A stretch of 64,000 nucleotides of DNA from Dyella lipolytica (GTDB lineage Bacteria; Pseudomonadota; Gammaproteobacteria; Xanthomonadales; Rhodanobacteraceae). Positions 32,058 to 43,100 of this stretch are shown here, piece by piece (positions within the stretch are counted from its first letter, which is position 1; the number at the start of each line of letters is the position of its first letter). The translations under genes were made by a program, and so were the position numbers. The notes beneath the pieces were generated by a model that saw only the letters and a list, made by a program, of their open reading frames with translations, made no database searches and was not told where the DNA came from. The stretch lies in NCBI RefSeq assembly GCF_030160075.1, contig NZ_BSNQ01000003.1:552625-616624 (forward strand). Reading direction: 5' to 3'.

Positions 32058-33229
32058 ACATCTTCTATTCGCTGCTGGCTCTACTCATACCAGCGGCCTT
32101 TCTAAGTGGCTGGTGGACAGCTCGGCGCGCGGGTGTGCGTCGTTCGGGCGCGCAGGTCAGTGAACTGTCCTCGGATTATTTCCGTGGTTTGAACTACTTG
32201 CTCAATGAAGAGCAGGACAAAGCCATCGAGGTCTTCCTCAAGCTGGCCGAGTACAACCGAGACACGGTCGAGACTCATCTAGCGCTGGGCAATCTCTTTC
32301 GCCGTCGTGGCGAAGTGGACCGCGCCATTCGTCTGCATCAGCACCTGGTATCCAGGCCCGGTTTGTCTGAAGGCATGAAAACCGTGGCGTTGCTGGAGCT
32401 TGGCGAAGACTATATGCGCGCCGGTCTGCTCGATCGCGCAGAAGCACTCTTCTCCGATCTGGTGGCAATGAATGCGCATGCACCCTCGGCCTTGCGCCAT
32501 TTGATAGCGATCTACCAGCACGAGCGCGATTGGCATAAGGCGATCGAACATGCGCGCCGCCTCGAAACGATGACGGGCGAAGAAGAAGAAACAACGATTG
32601 CCCAGTTCTATTGCGAATTGGCGGAACAGGCGCGCCAACATGGCGCTCGCGCCGAAGCACGCGAATACTTGCAGCATGCGTTCGCGTGTCAGTCCGATTG
32701 CGTGCGCGCGTTTATGCTCACTGGGCGCCTGCATGCAGAAGAAGGTAGTCATGCCGACGCAGTCGATGTCTACGAGCGTGCGGTGGAAGCGGACATTGCC
32801 TTCGTGCCAGAAATTCTGCCGCCTTTGCTGGACAGCTACGCGCGCTCCGGCCAGATGGAGCGAGCGGAGCGTTTTTTGCGCGATATCCTGGCTCGCTATC
32901 ACGGTATTTCGCCCGTGCTTGCGCTGACGCATTTGTACGAACAACGCGACGGCGAAAAGCTGGCCATCGAATTTCTTACTTCACAGTTGCGGCAGCGCCC
33001 TTCGGTGCGCGGCTTGATGGCGTTGATCGATGCCACGATGGACAAGATCGAGGGCGAGGCGAGGGAGAATTTTCTGATTCTGCGCGACCTCACCCGCAAG
33101 CTGCTCGAGGGGCAGGCGATGTACCGCTGCAGTCATTGTGGTTTCGGTACCAAGGCGCATCATTGGCAGTGCCCCAGTTGCAAGGGTTGGAGCACGATCC
33201 GGCCCATTCACGGTGTAGCCAATGAGTGA
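32054..33229 (+). CDS. lapB: LPS assembly protein B (YciM), TPR protein with rubredoxin metal site
   Basis: ATG at 32054 overlaps the lapA stop and gives 391 residues (E. coli 389). The N-terminus is a membrane anchor (MNIFYSLLALLIPAAFLSGWW), followed by tetratricopeptide repeats (for example FLKLAEYNRDTVETHLALGN) and a C-terminal rubredoxin-type knuckle YRCSHCGFGTKAHHWQCPSC. LapB promotes FtsH degradation of LpxC and so limits LPS synthesis at the inner membrane. It overlaps the next polysaccharide gene by 8 bases. Confidence 0.95.
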   Translation: MNIFYSLLALLIPAAFLSGWWTARRAGVRRSGAQVSELSSDYFRGLNYLLNEEQDKAIEVFLKLAEYNRDTVETHLALGNLFRRRGEVDRAIRLHQHLVSRPGLSEGMKTVALLELGEDYMRAGLLDRAEALFSDLVAMNAHAPSALRHLIAIYQHERDWHKAIEHARRLETMTGEEEETTIAQFYCELAEQARQHGARAEAREYLQHAFACQSDCVRAFMLTGRLHAEEGSHADAVDVYERAVEADIAFVPEILPPLLDSYARSGQMERAERFLRDILARYHGISPVLALTHLYEQRDGEKLAIEFLTSQLRQRPSVRGLMALIDATMDKIEGEARENFLILRDLTRKLLEGQAMYRCSHCGFGTKAHHWQCPSCKGWSTIRPIHGVANE

Positions 33230-34268
33230 CGCTGTCGTGGCTGCTTTCGCCCCGATCGTGCTTGCCGTGCTGTGTGCTTTTCTGATCGCTCTAGGCGTCG
33301 TGCGCGCGGCTATCGCCTATGCGCATCGCCGCGGTATGTACGATCAGCCGGGTCAGCGGCGTTCGCACAAACTTCCGACGCCACGCGGTGGCGGTATCGG
33401 CATGGTGGTGGCGGTGTTGGCGACAGTACCGGTCTGCCTGATGTCTATGCAGCCGTCCTGGGCACTTCTTATCGTGATCGCTTTGCTTTTGGCAGTGTTT
33501 CTGGTCGCATGGATCGGATGGTGGGACGATCATCATCCTCTGCCGGCGCTTCCGCGCTTCGGCATCCAAATAGTGGCAGCTTCTCTGTTTTCTTCGGCAT
33601 TGCTCATTGACGGGTCAAGCTGGCTCTGGCTGCCGGTGCTGGTCCTGGCCGGAGCCTGGAGCATCAACCTGCATAACTTCATGGACGGCATCGATGGTCT
33701 GCTGGCGCAGCAGGGCATCTTCGTGGCGTGCGGCCTTGCTTTGCTTGCCTGGTGCAGTGGGCAAACCGCACTGGCCGGCGCATCTTCATGCGTAGCGGCG
33801 GCATGCCTTGGGTTCTGGTGCTACAACCGTTCCCCAGCCCGTATTTTCATGGGGGACGTAGGCAGCGGCAGCATCGGCCTCCTTTTATTCGCCCTCACCG
33901 CGATGCTGTGGCGGGTGAACTGGCCGCTGGTTTGGCCTGCCCTGATTCTCAGTTCAGCATTCGTGACGGATGCGAGCCTTACTCTGCTGGTCCGTATCCT
34001 GCGAGGACGGCGCTGGTACACTGCGCATCGCGAACATCTCTATCAGTGGATCGTGCGCAGAGGGCGTACGCATGCTGTGGGAGCGGCGTGGTATGGGGGT
34101 TGGAATCTGCTGGTGGCCGTGCCGTTTGCGGTACTGGCGTTTCGGCGACCAGGGATTGGGTTCATAGCCTGCGTCGTCACTTATGCGATCGCCGCGGCGG
34201 TTTGGCTTATCGGCAAACGTCGCTTGATCCGTCGAGATCGATACAAGGTTCGTTATGTCCGTACGTAA
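33222..34268 (+). CDS. WecA/WbpL-like undecaprenyl-phosphate glycosyl-1-phosphate transferase
   Basis: A 348-residue protein with about ten membrane helices of the MraY/WecA superfamily. Diagnostic motifs are RGGGIGMV, WWDDHHPLPALPR, the catalytic NLHNFMDGIDGLLAQQG and FMGDVGSGSIG, then the cytoplasmic HREHLYQW loop. These enzymes start O-antigen or related glycans by moving a sugar-1-phosphate to undecaprenyl phosphate. Sequence is closer to the FucNAc/QuiNAc-type (WbpL) group than to MraY, so specificity is uncertain. Overlaps lapB by 8 and the next gene by 14 bases. Confidence 0.88.
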   Translation: MSDAVVAAFAPIVLAVLCAFLIALGVVRAAIAYAHRRGMYDQPGQRRSHKLPTPRGGGIGMVVAVLATVPVCLMSMQPSWALLIVIALLLAVFLVAWIGWWDDHHPLPALPRFGIQIVAASLFSSALLIDGSSWLWLPVLVLAGAWSINLHNFMDGIDGLLAQQGIFVACGLALLAWCSGQTALAGASSCVAAACLGFWCYNRSPARIFMGDVGSGSIGLLLFALTAMLWRVNWPLVWPALILSSAFVTDASLTLLVRILRGRRWYTAHREHLYQWIVRRGRTHAVGAAWYGGWNLLVAVPFAVLAFRRPGIGFIACVVTYAIAAAVWLIGKRRLIRRDRYKVRYVRT

Positions 34269-36150
34269 ATGGGTCGGAATCGTCCATCCGCGAGTGGCCG
34301 TGGTGATACACGACCTGCTAATCACGGCGCTTGCCTGGTGGGTGGCGAAGGAACTGCGGTACGCGCTGGATCCCCAGCTACCGATCACTTTCGGAATGCT
34401 CGAGTTTCCGATCGTGTTGGCAGTTCAAGCACTGATCTACGCGTGGACCGGCCTCTATAAAGGCGTTTGGCGTTTTGCCAGTCTGCCGGATCTTTGGAAC
34501 ATCTTGCGCGCGGCTATCGTCGGAACGGTAGCGATCGGTGTCACGCTGTTTCTGTATAGCCGCCTGGAAGGAGTGCCACGCTCCGTCTTGCTGTTATATC
34601 CATTCGTGCTCGCTTTGTTCCTGGGTGCGCCGCGCCTGGCCTACCGTTTTTGGAAGGACAGTCGTCTCGATTTGTTCATGAGTACCAAGACGCAGCGCGT
34701 GCTGATCGTCGGTGCGGATCGCGCTGGTGAAGCACTTGCACGCGATCTGCATCGCGATAGCCGTTACGTGGTTGTCGGATTTGTGGACGACCAGCGTTCC
34801 CTGCGCGGTGCGCGCATCAACGGCAAGCCGGTGCTCGGCACGCTTGAGCAGCTTCCGGATGTCGCCAAGGAAGCCGCCGTGCAGATGCTGCTGATTGCCT
34901 TGCCTGGCGCCAATGCTCGGCAAATGCGGCAGGTCGTAGAGCTGTGCGATCGTACGGGTCTCCCGTATCGCACGGTTCCCAAGCTTGAGGACGTTGTAGC
35001 AGGACGCGCCCAGTTCAATCAGATCAAGGAAGTCTCGATTGAAGATCTACTGGGACGCGATCCCGTGGAACTGGATTGGACGCGGATTCGCGAGACGCTG
35101 ACAGGCCGTCGCGTACTGGTGACGGGTGGTGGCGGTTCGATCGGTTCGGAACTGTGTCGGCAAGTTGCACGACTTGGTGTGCACGCTCTTACCATCGTCG
35201 AATCGTGCGAATACAACCTCTATCAGATATCGCAAGAGCTGCGCGCGGCATACCCCGAGCTTCTGCTCAACAGCGTGCTGGCCGATTGCGGCGATCCCAT
35301 CGCCATGCGCCGGCTGTTTACCGAGGTCATGCCGCAAGTGGTTTTCCATGCTGCGGCCTACAAGCACGTACCGATGTTGCAGGGTCAGTTGCGTACCGCC
35401 GTCCGCAACAATGTGCTGGCGACGCGCACGGTGGCCGATTTGGCCAGCGAAATGCGGGTGGAATGTTTTGTACTCATTTCCACCGACAAAGCGGTTAACC
35501 CCACCAGTGTCATGGGCGCGTGCAAGCGCATCGCCGAAATCTGGTGCCAAAATCTCAATGCCCACTCCAATACGCACTTCATCACGGTGCGATTCGGCAA
35601 TGTGCTGGATTCGGCCGGCTCCGTCGCGCCGCTGTTCCGTCGGCAAATCCAATCTGGCGGTCCGGTAACGGTAACGCACCCGGAAATCTCGCGCTATTTC
35701 ATGACCATTCCTGAGGCCACGCAGCTGATTCTGCAGGCCGCGGCATTAGGCAAGGGCGGCGAGATCTTCGCGCTGGACATGGGCGAGCCGGTAAAGATCC
35801 GCGATCTCGCCGAACAGATGATCCGACTCGCCGGCAAGAAGCCTGGCACCGAGATTCCGATCGTCTATACCGGCCTGCGTTCGGGCGAGAAACTGTTCGA
35901 AGAGCTGTTTCATCCGCTGGAAAACTACAGCGCGACGACCCACACCAAAATTTTCCTGGCACAGCATCGCCCTGTGTCGTGGGAACTACTGCAAGCGCAG
36001 ATAGCCAAGGCAGCCGATGCCGTGCGCAGCTACGACGAGGAAGAGCTGCGGCACTGTGTGTCCAATCTGTTGCCGTCATTCAGCTGGAGTGACGTTGCCC
36101 AGCCTGGCAATGTCGTTTCGATTCGCCGTAACGAAATGGGAGAGAAGTGA
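34255..36150 (+). CDS. WbpM/CapD-like membrane nucleotide-sugar 4,6-dehydratase
   Basis: The 631-residue protein has four N-terminal membrane helices (about residues 15-120), a Rossmann-like regulatory domain (RVLIVGADRAGEALARDL) and a C-terminal SDR dehydratase domain with RVLVTGGGGSIGSELCRQ, AAYKHVPMLQG and STDKAVNPTSVMGACK. WbpM-type enzymes convert UDP-GlcNAc to a 4-keto-6-deoxy sugar for O-antigen synthesis. It is coupled to the WecA-like transferase upstream and to galU downstream, forming one polysaccharide operon. Confidence 0.92.
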   Translation: MSVRKWVGIVHPRVAVVIHDLLITALAWWVAKELRYALDPQLPITFGMLEFPIVLAVQALIYAWTGLYKGVWRFASLPDLWNILRAAIVGTVAIGVTLFLYSRLEGVPRSVLLLYPFVLALFLGAPRLAYRFWKDSRLDLFMSTKTQRVLIVGADRAGEALARDLHRDSRYVVVGFVDDQRSLRGARINGKPVLGTLEQLPDVAKEAAVQMLLIALPGANARQMRQVVELCDRTGLPYRTVPKLEDVVAGRAQFNQIKEVSIEDLLGRDPVELDWTRIRETLTGRRVLVTGGGGSIGSELCRQVARLGVHALTIVESCEYNLYQISQELRAAYPELLLNSVLADCGDPIAMRRLFTEVMPQVVFHAAAYKHVPMLQGQLRTAVRNNVLATRTVADLASEMRVECFVLISTDKAVNPTSVMGACKRIAEIWCQNLNAHSNTHFITVRFGNVLDSAGSVAPLFRRQIQSGGPVTVTHPEISRYFMTIPEATQLILQAAALGKGGEIFALDMGEPVKIRDLAEQMIRLAGKKPGTEIPIVYTGLRSGEKLFEELFHPLENYSATTHTKIFLAQHRPVSWELLQAQIAKAADAVRSYDEEELRHCVSNLLPSFSWSDVAQPGNVVSIRRNEMGEK

Positions 36151-37023
36151 GTGAGCAAGCCGTTGCGCAAGGTGGTGTTTCCCGTGGCCGGCCTCGGTAC
36201 GCGTTTTTTGCCGGCCACCAAGGTCGTTGCCAAGGAAATGCTGCCGGTTCTGGATAAGCCGCTCATTCAATACGCGGTCGATGAGGCGGTGGATGCCGGC
36301 GCCGACACGCTGATATTTGTCACCAACCGCTACAAGCACGCCATCGCTGATTACTTCGACAAGGCTTACGAGCTCGAAGCGAAGCTGCAAGAGAAAGGTA
36401 AAGACGAGCTGCTGGCGCTGGTGCAGGGCACGCTTCCGCGACACGTGCGCGCAATCTTTGTAACGCAGCCGGAAGCGCTCGGTCTCGGCCACGCGGTGCT
36501 GTGCGCCAAACCTGTAGTGGGCGACGAACGGTTCGGTGTGGTGCTGCCCGACGATTTGATCTGGAATCGAGGCAAGGGCGCTTTGCGCCAGATGGCCGAG
36601 CTGGGTGAGGCCGAACACGCCGGCGTCATTGCCGTCGAAGAAGTGCCGCACGAACAGACCGATAAGTACGGCATCGTCGATGCCGAGCCGATCGATGCAC
36701 GCAGTGCACGCATTCGCTTCATGGTCGAAAAACCCAAGCCGGCGGATGCGCCTTCCAACCTGGCCGTCGTGGGGCGATATGTATTGCCTGGACGCATCTT
36801 CCATCTGCTCGAACAGACCAAGCCGGGCGCCGGTGGCGAGATCCAGCTGACCGACGCCATCGAAGCGCTGCTGCTGGAGCAGGGCAAAGTGCTCGCCTAC
36901 CGCTTTGAAGGCACGCGTTTCGATTGCGGCAACAAAGCGGGGCTGGTTCGGGCGACCATGCACATGGCCATGCAGGATCCCGCGCTCGCTCAGACAGTGC
37001 GTGATGTAGCCAGCAAGCTGTAA
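36151..37023 (+). CDS. galU: UTP-glucose-1-phosphate uridylyltransferase
   Basis: GTG at 36151 follows the previous stop directly and gives 290 residues. Signatures: FPVAGLGTRFLPATKVVAKEMLPVLDKP and VDEAVDAGADTLIFVTNR at the start, then FVTQPEALGLGHAVL and LTDAIEALL. It makes UDP-glucose for LPS core, exopolysaccharide and other glycans. The initiation codon is preceded by GGGAGAAG inside the upstream gene. Confidence 0.97.
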   Translation: MSKPLRKVVFPVAGLGTRFLPATKVVAKEMLPVLDKPLIQYAVDEAVDAGADTLIFVTNRYKHAIADYFDKAYELEAKLQEKGKDELLALVQGTLPRHVRAIFVTQPEALGLGHAVLCAKPVVGDERFGVVLPDDLIWNRGKGALRQMAELGEAEHAGVIAVEEVPHEQTDKYGIVDAEPIDARSARIRFMVEKPKPADAPSNLAVVGRYVLPGRIFHLLEQTKPGAGGEIQLTDAIEALLLEQGKVLAYRFEGTRFDCGNKAGLVRATMHMAMQDPALAQTVRDVASKL

Positions 37024-37154
37024 GGGGACGCCGTCTGTACGTGCCGTACGAATGCGGGTGCATGCCGCCGACTTAGTGTTGGCTAAGTTTCCCGCATCAG
37101 TACGCGCTATCCTCGGCCGACCCGCACCGTCCCGGGCTATCAGCACGTACACGC

Positions 37155-38444
37155 ATGAAGCAATCACCGGTTCCGTCCTACTACCGTGCAACAGCCACGC
37201 CGTCCGAACGCCATGCACCGTTGCAGGGGCGGCAGGAAACGCGCGTGGCCATCATCGGCGGCGGCTTTGCAGGTCTCAATACGGCCCTTGGTCTGGCCGA
37301 GCGCGGCGTGCGCGATGTGGTGTTGCTGGAGCGCGAACAGATCGGTTTCGGCGCATCAGGCCGCAATGGCGGATTCGTGTTCGGCGGCTATTCGCTGGGC
37401 GAGGAAGCGCTGCGCAGCCAGCTTGGCGAACAGCGCGCGCGCGACTTGTTCCAACTGACCACGGCAGCAGTGCAACGGATACGCGAGCGTGTCGCGCGCT
37501 ATGCCATTCCCTGCGACGCGGTGGATCAGGGTGTGATCTGGGCCAACTGGTTCCGCGACCCGAATGTATTGCGTAAGCGCCAACAAACCTTGGCCGATCA
37601 TTACAACGTGCATTGGGATTGGTTGCCGCGTGAAGAGCTGCGCGAGCTAGTACGCAGCAAGCGTTACTACGACGGTCTCTATGAGCGCAACGCCCTGCAT
37701 CTGCATCCGCTGAACTACGCCATCGGGCTGGCGGCCGCTGCGGCAGCGCAGGGCGTGCGTATTCATGAAGAAAGCGATGTTTGGCGCTTGCGAAGAGAAA
37801 ATCATCACTGGGTGGTAAGCACGTCACAGGGCGAGCTGCAGGCCGAACACGTGGTGCTTGCCTGTGGTGGCTATCTGGCGGGTCTCCGTCAACAAATTGA
37901 TCGCGCGATCTTGCCGATCGCCACCTATGTGATGGTGACGGAACCTTTGGGTGAGCGACTCGATGATTGCCTGCGCACGCGCGCAGCAGTCTACGACACA
38001 CGATTTGCCTTCGATTATTACCGTCCACTGCCGGACAAACGGCTGCTGTGGGGAGGGCGGATCTCGATCCGCAACCGTTCCGCATCGGCGGTGAAGCGTC
38101 TATTGATGCGTGATCTGTTACGGGTTTTTCCTGCCTTGAGAGATAGTCGTATCGAGTACGCCTGGTCGGGCTTGATGAGTTATGCACGCCACCAGATGCC
38201 GCAAATCGGCAGCAGTGACGATGGGCTCTGGTGGGCCCAGGCGTTCGGCGGCCACGGGCTGGCTCCGACCTGCGCGGCAGGTGAACTGCTGGCCTCGGCC
38301 ATCGCCGAAGGCGACGGTGGCTGGAAGCAGTTTGCAGACTATGGGCTCACCAGCACCTATAAGCCGTTCGGCTTCGTGGGGGCGCAAGCCAGTTATTGGT
38401 GGCAAGAATTCAACGATTGGTTCAAGACGAGTCTGGAAGGATGA
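37155..38444 (+). CDS. FAD-dependent amine oxidoreductase (PuuB/DAO family)
   Basis: The 429-residue protein has the dinucleotide-binding motif [21 protein letters not shown] near residue 30, [15 protein letters not shown], and the C-terminal FAD-contact [21 protein letters not shown]. This is the D-amino-acid-oxidase superfamily, closest in style to gamma-glutamylputrescine or glycine/sarcosine oxidases; substrate not determinable. No signal peptide. The following CsaA-like gene overlaps it by 4 bases, so the two are co-translated. Confidence 0.85.
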   Translation: MKQSPVPSYYRATATPSERHAPLQGRQETRVAIIGGGFAGLNTALGLAERGVRDVVLLEREQIGFGASGRNGGFVFGGYSLGEEALRSQLGEQRARDLFQLTTAAVQRIRERVARYAIPCDAVDQGVIWANWFRDPNVLRKRQQTLADHYNVHWDWLPREELRELVRSKRYYDGLYERNALHLHPLNYAIGLAAAAAAQGVRIHEESDVWRLRRENHHWVVSTSQGELQAEHVVLACGGYLAGLRQQIDRAILPIATYVMVTEPLGERLDDCLRTRAAVYDTRFAFDYYRPLPDKRLLWGGRISIRNRSASAVKRLLMRDLLRVFPALRDSRIEYAWSGLMSYARHQMPQIGSSDDGLWWAQAFGGHGLAPTCAAGELLASAIAEGDGGWKQFADYGLTSTYKPFGFVGAQASYWWQEFNDWFKTSLEG

Positions 38445-38794
38445 GCGAACAAACGTCTGCTGTTGAAGAAATCAGCTGGGCCGACTTCGAAAAAGTGTTG
38501 ATCGTCGCCGGCACGATCACTCGCGTGGAAGCCTTTCCCGAAGCACGCAAACCGGCGTGGAAGGTGTGGGTAGATTTCGGCCCGTATGGAGAGCGGAAAA
38601 CCAGCGCGCAGATTGCCGCCCTTTACAGCCCCGAGTCGCTGGTTGGCCGACAGATCGTCGGTGTGATCAACTTTCCGGAAAAGCAGATCGGTCCATTTCG
38701 CTCGCAGTTCTTGCTGACAGGTTTTCACACAGCACAAGGCGTAGTGATGACTGCGATCGAGCGCCCGGTGCCGAACGGCACGCGGCTCGCCTGA
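38441..38794 (+). CDS. csaA: CsaA-like tRNA-binding domain protein
   Basis: ATG at 38441 is behind GGAAGG and overlaps the upstream stop (ATGA). The 117-residue protein is a free EMAP/tRNA-binding OB-fold domain: [28 protein letters not shown], then [22 protein letters not shown] and [20 protein letters not shown]. The family includes CsaA, described as a secretion-associated chaperone in Bacillus and a dimeric tRNA binder. Pairing with an amine oxidoreductase gene is notable. Confidence 0.88.
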   Translation: MSEQTSAVEEISWADFEKVLIVAGTITRVEAFPEARKPAWKVWVDFGPYGERKTSAQIAALYSPESLVGRQIVGVINFPEKQIGPFRSQFLLTGFHTAQGVVMTAIERPVPNGTRLA

Positions 38795-38834
38795 GTGGGT
38801 GAGCCGCGATAACCCTACGCACCCATCTGCGACG

Positions 38835-39764
38835 CTAGGCACGCTGTCGATCTAGCCAGACGCCTAGCCCCTGGGCATTGAGTTCGATGTCCATGCCCAG
38901 CCAATGGCGAAGCGCAGCGAGGTCGCCGTTCCAACCGTGTTCGGTCGTCCGCGCCGCGTAAAGTTCGGTCAACCCTTCCACCAGCCGGGCGTGTCGATCA
39001 GGCACGCCATCGGCCTGTCGCGAGACGGCGACCGTCGCATCGATCATCGCGTGCAGCTTGGCTCCCAGCCGTTCGACATCTTCGACGCGACCATAGTGAG
39101 TGAGATACATCGCCTCCGGCTTCAGCGCCATTAGCCGGTCGATCGAGGCGTGCAGCGCATCCGGATCGAATTGCACCGGCGTCGTCGTGGGCAAGATGAA
39201 AGGCCCTTGGTCCGTATCGAATTCGCGATACGAAAGGCCAAAGGTATCGCCGGTAAAACACGCATTGGCATAAGAATCATAAATAGCCAGATGATGCCTC
39301 GCGTGACCGGGCGTATCGATGCAGTGCAGGAGACGACCGCGAAGATCCACGATATGGCCATCCGGCGCTTCCACCACACGTTCCTGCGGTATGGGTCGAA
39401 GGCGGCCATAGGCCTGCTCCATCACCGTCTCGCCGTATACCGCCATCGCACCGGCCCAGAGCTGTGAAGGATCGATCATGTGTCGTGCCCCGCGCGGGTG
39501 TACAACCAATCGCGCATTCGGCAGTTGCGCAATCAACTCGCCAGCGCCGCCGGCGTGGTCGAGGTGAACGTGGGTAAGTATGAGCCAGTCGATCCGAGCG
39601 GCGTCGATGTCCGCCTCGGCGAGGGCGCCGAGCAGACGAGGAACGGCATGATTGGTGCCGCAGTCGATAAAGGCGCCGTGTCCGTCGCGAACAACCAGGT
39701 AAGCAGCATCGAACCGCGGCCGTACGAATCCTGTGTCAATCGTATAAATATCTTGATGTGCCAT
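38835..39764 (-). CDS. Metallo-beta-lactamase-fold hydrolase
   Basis: The 309-residue protein carries the dinuclear metal motif THVHLDHAGG near residue 85 and the later ligands in DTPGHARHHLAIYDSYANACFTGDTFG and YLTHYG. This is the glyoxalase-II-like branch of the MBL fold; it lacks a signal peptide. The C-terminal 90 residues form a helical extension. Substrate unknown. It is convergent with the csaA-like gene. Confidence 0.85.
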   Translation of the reverse strand: MAHQDIYTIDTGFVRPRFDAAYLVVRDGHGAFIDCGTNHAVPRLLGALAEADIDAARIDWLILTHVHLDHAGGAGELIAQLPNARLVVHPRGARHMIDPSQLWAGAMAVYGETVMEQAYGRLRPIPQERVVEAPDGHIVDLRGRLLHCIDTPGHARHHLAIYDSYANACFTGDTFGLSYREFDTDQGPFILPTTTPVQFDPDALHASIDRLMALKPEAMYLTHYGRVEDVERLGAKLHAMIDATVAVSRQADGVPDRHARLVEGLTELYAARTTEHGWNGDLAALRHWLGMDIELNAQGLGVWLDRQRA

Positions 39765-40128
39765 AACCTGAGTCGCTTGAGCAGTGCGTAAATATAGATC
39801 GCTCCGACATGCGTAACGATCGTCCTGATCCTTGTTTTTAAGATGAGTCCGATATTTCTGAGGTGGGGTGACCCTTACTATCCTTGGACCAGGGTTAATC
39901 CTTCAAAGATACTCGCCTCAGGGCCTGCTCGGTCTGGGGCATTTTCGGACGTGGAGCCAAGAATTCACCATGTCAGTCGACTCCTCTTCCAGCTCCCTGC
40001 CACGACCGGGAGCCATGTGTCTAGAATGTAGCGGCGTCGATGCTCCCGCCTCCGTTCGCAGCACCTTTTTTCTTCGCGCGGCATCGATCTGAATGCCCTC
40101 CCAGAATTATCGGTCTGACGAGATAACG
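39765..40128. other. Intergenic region before the hybrid kinase
   Basis: About 360 bases between divergent genes. Short open frames exist but lack family sequence and ribosome-binding sites. I see no repeat or recognisable structured RNA; it presumably holds promoters for both neighbours. Confidence 0.4.
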
Positions 40129-43100
40129 ATGCCTGAGCCCGTTTACCACGATGCCCTTACAGGTCAGCGGGATATTGCCGCACTAGAGCAGCATCAGCAG
40201 CGCCTGCTCTACGGTGGCGGGGCGGTCTTGTCGTTAATCATTTTGTTGATCTTGATTGCATCGATCCTCCTAACCATCAACGATTACAAGACCGATCAGC
40301 TGGACGATTTCAGGAGCGCCAAGCTTGCGCTCGATTCGACATTCATCCAGCGTGACGCGGGCTATGGCCGCACGCTGAACATGATCGAATACGCCTGGCA
40401 CAGCAAAGCCTCCTTGTTAACTGCTAAGGGCGAGGCAGAGCTGCCGGGGTTCCTTGCGCACGATAACCAGGCTGTTATTCAGGCCAGTCCCGAAGCTAAA
40501 CCATGGTTGGTGTTGGGCAGCAGCGTCGACACGTGGCCGCGGGAGAAGGTCGAGCTCTATCTAGGGCTTGCCCATGAACTATCGGTGATCAGCGGCACGA
40601 CGATCATTGGCCAGGACAAAGAGCCGGGCGCCACAGGTTATTTTTATGATCCAAGCGAGGTGCTTTTTGCGTTTGGAAGCGGGCTGGATGTTGCCAAATT
40701 GCGTGCCGCAGCAGGGCAGTCCGACAGGGCGGCCCTGTTTGCAAAGCTCGCCGCGCCCAATATCGACTTCAACGATTTGCAGGCACTCCAGCAGCTGCGT
40801 CGGGGAAACCCGACGCTTCCCGTCTATGGAATGGGTTTACCGCAGGTCCTATCGGCAGCGGGCAAGAACCCTTCGACAGGGCAGCCTGCCATCGTTGGTT
40901 CATTGGTTGCCATGGACGGCGATATACCGATTGGAGCGTTCGTGGTCTATGAGCCGATGGAACGGTTCGTCGGCCAACTCCGCCAGATAGCGCGGAGCGA
41001 CATGACGGTCGTGACCGAGGATGGACAAGTCGTTTTTGGTACTGGTTCGGCTGCAGATAGCGAGATGGCCGCGGCGGCGTTCCGCCCGATGCTGGCGCTC
41101 CAGCCAACAGGCAATGGCATGGCGAAGTATCGAAAAGAGGGGCGTTTTTTTATTGCAGAACGCATTATCGGTAGCAACTGGATGCTTGTCCGTACTTACG
41201 ATTGGGCGGATATCTTCCGTTACGAGCGTTTGCCTATGCTGGTGGCAACCACCCTTGCCGTCTTGCTACTCACGACACTTTGGTTGCTGCTGATTCGCCA
41301 GGATCGAAGCGTATTTGCACCCGCATTGGCGCGTGCAAAGCGCGTTTATCAGAGCGAAGCGCTCAATCGTACGATGATCGAAACCTCTCCGGTCGGACTG
41401 TGCGTGATCGCGACGAACAACGTCGCGCCGCTGCTTCAGAATGATCTCGTACGCGGTTATGCGATCGATATCCCCGACGCCGACATCACGTTCTATCGAC
41501 AGTTGTTGCAAGGCTATGCAGATGCAACTCAGTCATTGAACGGTCGCCCGGAGGCGCGCGAATTTGGATTTGCACTGACCGATGCGCACAAGAGGGGCAC
41601 CCGGCATTTGTTGGTTGCCGCCATACCCATCGTTTACCAGGATCGAGATGCGCTGTTCTGCGTACTTCGCGATGTAACGGCGCGTATCGAGCTGGAGGAG
41701 AATCTGCGTAAGGCCAGGCACGACTCCGAGCAGGCGAAGCTGGCGGCCGAACAGGCGAAGCTAGCCGCCGAATCGGCCAGTCGTGCGAAATCGTCGTTTG
41801 TAGCGACGATGAGTCATGAGATCCGTACCCCCCTCAACGGCATTCTGGGTCATCTCGAACTGCTTGGTCGCTCGCAACTGGACCGCTCACAACAAGAGCG
41901 GCTGGATCGTATCCGCCTCTCAGCGGATACCTTGCTGGCGATCATCAGCGACGTGCTGGATTTTTCGCGCATCGAAGCCGGTCAGCTGGATATCGATCCG
42001 GTGCCGTTTGAGCTTCGGCCGTTGATCGAGCAGGCGGCACTGCTCTATGCACCTGTTGCGCAGCGCAAGGGACTGAAACTCTATTACAGCGTGGAGTCGG
42101 GACTGGCTCCAGGTTATGTCGCCGATGTGCACCGCATCCGGCAAGTGCTCAACAATCTGGTCAGCAATGCGGTGAAATTCACCGAGTCCGGTCGCGTCGC
42201 GTTGCGCGTGAAGCGGGTACCGGAGCAACCCGGTGAAGCGGCGCGGCTTCGCTTCGAAGTGATCGATTCAGGCATCGGCATGACCGAGGAACAGCGGCTA
42301 CAGATTTTCCAACCGTTTTCGCAAGCCGATGCCAGCATTTCGCGGCGCTTTGGCGGAAGCGGATTGGGCCTGACTTTGTGCCAGCAGATCAGCGAACTGA
42401 TGGGCGGGAAGATCGAGGTGCAGAGCACGCCGATGGTCGGCAGCGTGTTCTCGTTTGAAGTGCCGGTTGCCATGGTTGAACGCGCGCAGGTCGCCAACCC
42501 GGCGCCGCTAGCGAAGCGCCGGATTGCACTGCTGTCGGCGGCGACGGAGTGGCGTACCGAGATCAGCGCCTTGTTAGTGGGGTGGGGGGCCGATGTGATG
42601 ACTGCCGCACAGCCCGCGGACCTGGATCCCGATTGGGTGAAGCAAGCCGATGCCCTGGTGTTTTTTGGCGGAACACGGGCATGGACCGACGATGACGAGA
42701 AAATCCTGATCGACCGCGCCAGGCGTGTTGTGCGGGCAACCACCGACGGCTCCTTACTGCCGGAGTCGCGTGATGGCGCTTGGTTTGTCTCCTGCTATTC
42801 CAGCGCTGCCTTGCAAGCTGCGATTCTCGACGTTGAAACGGATGAACCTATTCGGGTCGATGACGCTGCAAGGAAAGGACAAGAAGCACCGGCAGTAGCG
42901 TGTCACGGCACCGTGCTGCTGGTCGACGACAATCCCGTCAATCGAGAGTTGATCCAGCAACAGCTCGAAACGCTGGGCTATACGGTGGACACCGCCGAAG
43001 ACGGCGTGACTGCGCTGGGCCTTTGGCGCGATGGCCGCTACGGGATCGTTCTGACCGATATCAACATGCCGAACATGAACGGCTACGAATTGACCCAGCA

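Noticed and set aside
39868-40092. Small plus-strand open frame upstream of the hybrid kinase
   Set aside because: No ribosome-binding site, no recognisable sequence and low-complexity serine run; insufficient support.
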